Positions 24,948 through 25,566 of a DNA stretch of 25,566 nucleotides are shown here, in pieces. This DNA comes from Candidatus Gallimonas caecicola. GTDB taxonomy: Bacteria; Bacillota; Clostridia; Christensenellales; Borkfalkiaceae. The position numbers and the translations under genes were made by a program. Within the stretch, counting starts at the first letter, position 1, and the number at the start of each line of letters is the position of its first letter. Location: the NCBI GenBank assembly GCA_904394195.1, contig CAJFNH010000004.1, forward strand, positions 1 to 25,566, written 5' to 3'. Below the pieces are notes generated by a model. The model did no database searches, was not told the DNA's origin, and worked only from the letters and a program-made list of their open reading frames with translations.

Positions 24948-25310
24948 TCAGAGGGAGTGCCGCGCGCCGTCCTCGAAGCCGAGGCTGATGAGGATGGCGC
25001 GGTCCACGCGGGACATGGTGGCGGGCGGCAGCGCGCCGATGCGCGAGAGCAGCCGCCGTTTATCCAGCGTGCGGATCTGCTCGAGCAGGATAACGCTGTC
25101 CTTGGCAAGCCCGTAGGCGTGCGGAAGTTCGATGTGCGTTGGCAGGCGCGCTTTGCCGATCTTGCTCGTCACCGCCGCCGCGATGATGGTGGGGGAATAC
25201 TTGTTTCCCGTATCGTTCTGCACGATCAGCACGGGGCGCACGCCGCCCTGTTCGCTTCCCACCACGGGCGAGAGATCGGCGTAATACAGTTCTCCGCGTT
25301 TGACGACCAT
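24948..25310 (-). CDS. ndoA: PemK/MazF-family endoribonuclease toxin (EndoA/NdoA type)
   Basis: A 120-residue mRNA interferase of the EndoA group, close in length to the Bacillus protein (116). It contains the family blocks R-G-E-L-Y-Y-A-D-L-S-P-V, G-S-E-Q-G-G-V-R-P-V-L and E-Q-I-R-T-L-D-K-R-R-L. Arg25 and Thr48, the positions of the catalytic pair in Bacillus EndoA, are both present. EndoA cleaves single-stranded RNA at U-ACAU sites. The ATG follows GAGGAAA. The usual antitoxin gene (EndoAI type) is not directly upstream; that space is a short leader and promoter region shared with a divergent gene. The toxin therefore looks orphaned here, or depends on an antitoxin encoded elsewhere. Confidence 0.93.
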   Translation of the reverse strand: MVVKRGELYYADLSPVVGSEQGGVRPVLIVQNDTGNKYSPTIIAAAVTSKIGKARLPTHIELPHAYGLAKDSVILLEQIRTLDKRRLLSRIGALPPATMSRVDRAILISLGFEDGARHSL

Positions 25311-25405
25311 AATTTCCTCTTCGGTGCGAGTTCTCCGTTATCATTGTATGTAACGACGCCGGATCCATGTGCACCGCATGAAAATGGTTGCCCGTTTCCG
25401 TCCGG

Positions 25406-25411
25406 ATTATA
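25406..25411 (-). promoter_or_regulatory. Candidate -10 of the toxin gene promoter
   Basis: The reverse strand carries a perfect TATAAT here, about 95 bp before the toxin ATG. No convincing -35 is found 15-19 bp further upstream, so the promoter may be weak or activator-dependent. Confidence 0.35.
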
Positions 25412-25424
25412 CCTTCTTCTGCCG

Positions 25425-25453
25425 TTGACAGCACGCAAAAAAGCGCGTATAAT
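25425..25453 (+). promoter_or_regulatory. Perfect consensus promoter of the cation-efflux gene
   Basis: TTGACA (25425-25430), a 17-bp spacer and TATAAT (25448-25453) match the sigma-A consensus at all twelve positions. Transcription should begin at about 25460-25461, the position of the ATG of the gene. Confidence 0.9.
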
Positions 25454-25460
25454 AGTGCGC

Positions 25461-25566
25461 ATGGACAAAAAACTTTCCGCCAATGCCCGGGCAGGCATCG
25501 CCGGCATGATCTGCAATCTGGCGCTTGCCGCGGGAAAGATCGCCGCCGGTGCGCTGACGGGACTGC
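25461..25566 (+). CDS. Cation diffusion facilitator family transporter, N-terminal part (truncated by window edge)
   Basis: An open frame begins with ATG at 25461 and continues to the window edge (35 codons). The visible residues, R-A-G-I-A-G-M-I-C-N-L-A-L-A-A-G-K-I-A-A-G-A-L-T-G-L, resemble the first membrane helix of CDF (cation efflux) proteins, which export zinc, iron or manganese by proton exchange. The family call rests on this short stretch only. No ribosome-binding site exists, because the predicted transcript starts at or one base before the ATG; the mRNA would be leaderless. A later ATG (codon 16) would cut into the helix and is less likely. Confidence 0.6.
   Translation, partial: MDKKLSANARAGIAGMICNLALAAGKIAAGALTGL

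Noticed and set aside
25060..25434. Leftward frame overlapping the toxin gene, considered as an antitoxin
   Set aside because: It overlaps most of the toxin in another frame, has no MazE/EndoAI-like features and no ribosome-binding site.

Overview
The window reads as chromosomal DNA of a moderately GC-rich Bacillota (Clostridia-type) bacterium that degrades polysaccharides, most plausibly a gut organism. The basis is: strong AGGAGG ribosome-binding sites, sigma-A-like promoters, many short Gram-positive lipoprotein signal peptides (lipobox Cys at residue 22-26), an EndoA/NdoA-type PemK toxin, an AraM-type glycerol-1-phosphate dehydrogenase, and a two-permease CUT1 sugar transporter without its own ATPase. 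Finer taxonomy is not supported by what can be read here.

Region 1 (1-545): the 5' part of a leftward AraC-type regulator gene and an AT-rich divergent control region. The latter holds two promoter candidates, seven TACAA/TTGTA pentamers and a structured leader with a cre-like site. Region 2 (546-16909): ten closely spaced rightward genes, very likely one operon. They encode an SGNH-hydrolase lipoprotein, a sugar-binding lipoprotein, two permeases, a cytoplasmic glycerophosphodiester phosphodiesterase, a GH43-like lipoprotein, a CBM9/DOMON-like lipoprotein, a second SGNH lipoprotein, a GH31 lipoprotein and a 1149-residue lipoprotein built from three tandem beta modules. Seven of the ten products are predicted lipoproteins, so this block looks like a surface machine that binds, de-esterifies and cleaves a branched glycan and imports the fragments.

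Region 3 (16910-17334): a non-coding spacer with a long hairpin, a degenerate tandem array of about 30-bp units and two further hairpins. Region 4 (17335-23186): genes without signal peptides, so intracellular: a GH78 alpha-L-rhamnosidase, an ADP-ribosylglycohydrolase-family protein with an Ig-like tail, a membrane MgtC/SapB protein and a glycerol-1-phosphate dehydrogenase, ending at a terminator. Together, regions 2 and 4 suggest outside cleavage, import and inside trimming of a rhamnose-containing, esterified plant or microbial glycan; the exact substrate is inference.

Region 5 (23187-25566): ordinary chromosome. A monocistronic citrate synthase with its own promoter converges, across three stacked hairpins, on an endA/ndoA-type RNase toxin gene. 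A divergent cation-diffusion-facilitator gene follows, starting about 7 bp after a perfect consensus promoter and so probably translated from a leaderless mRNA; it runs off the window end.
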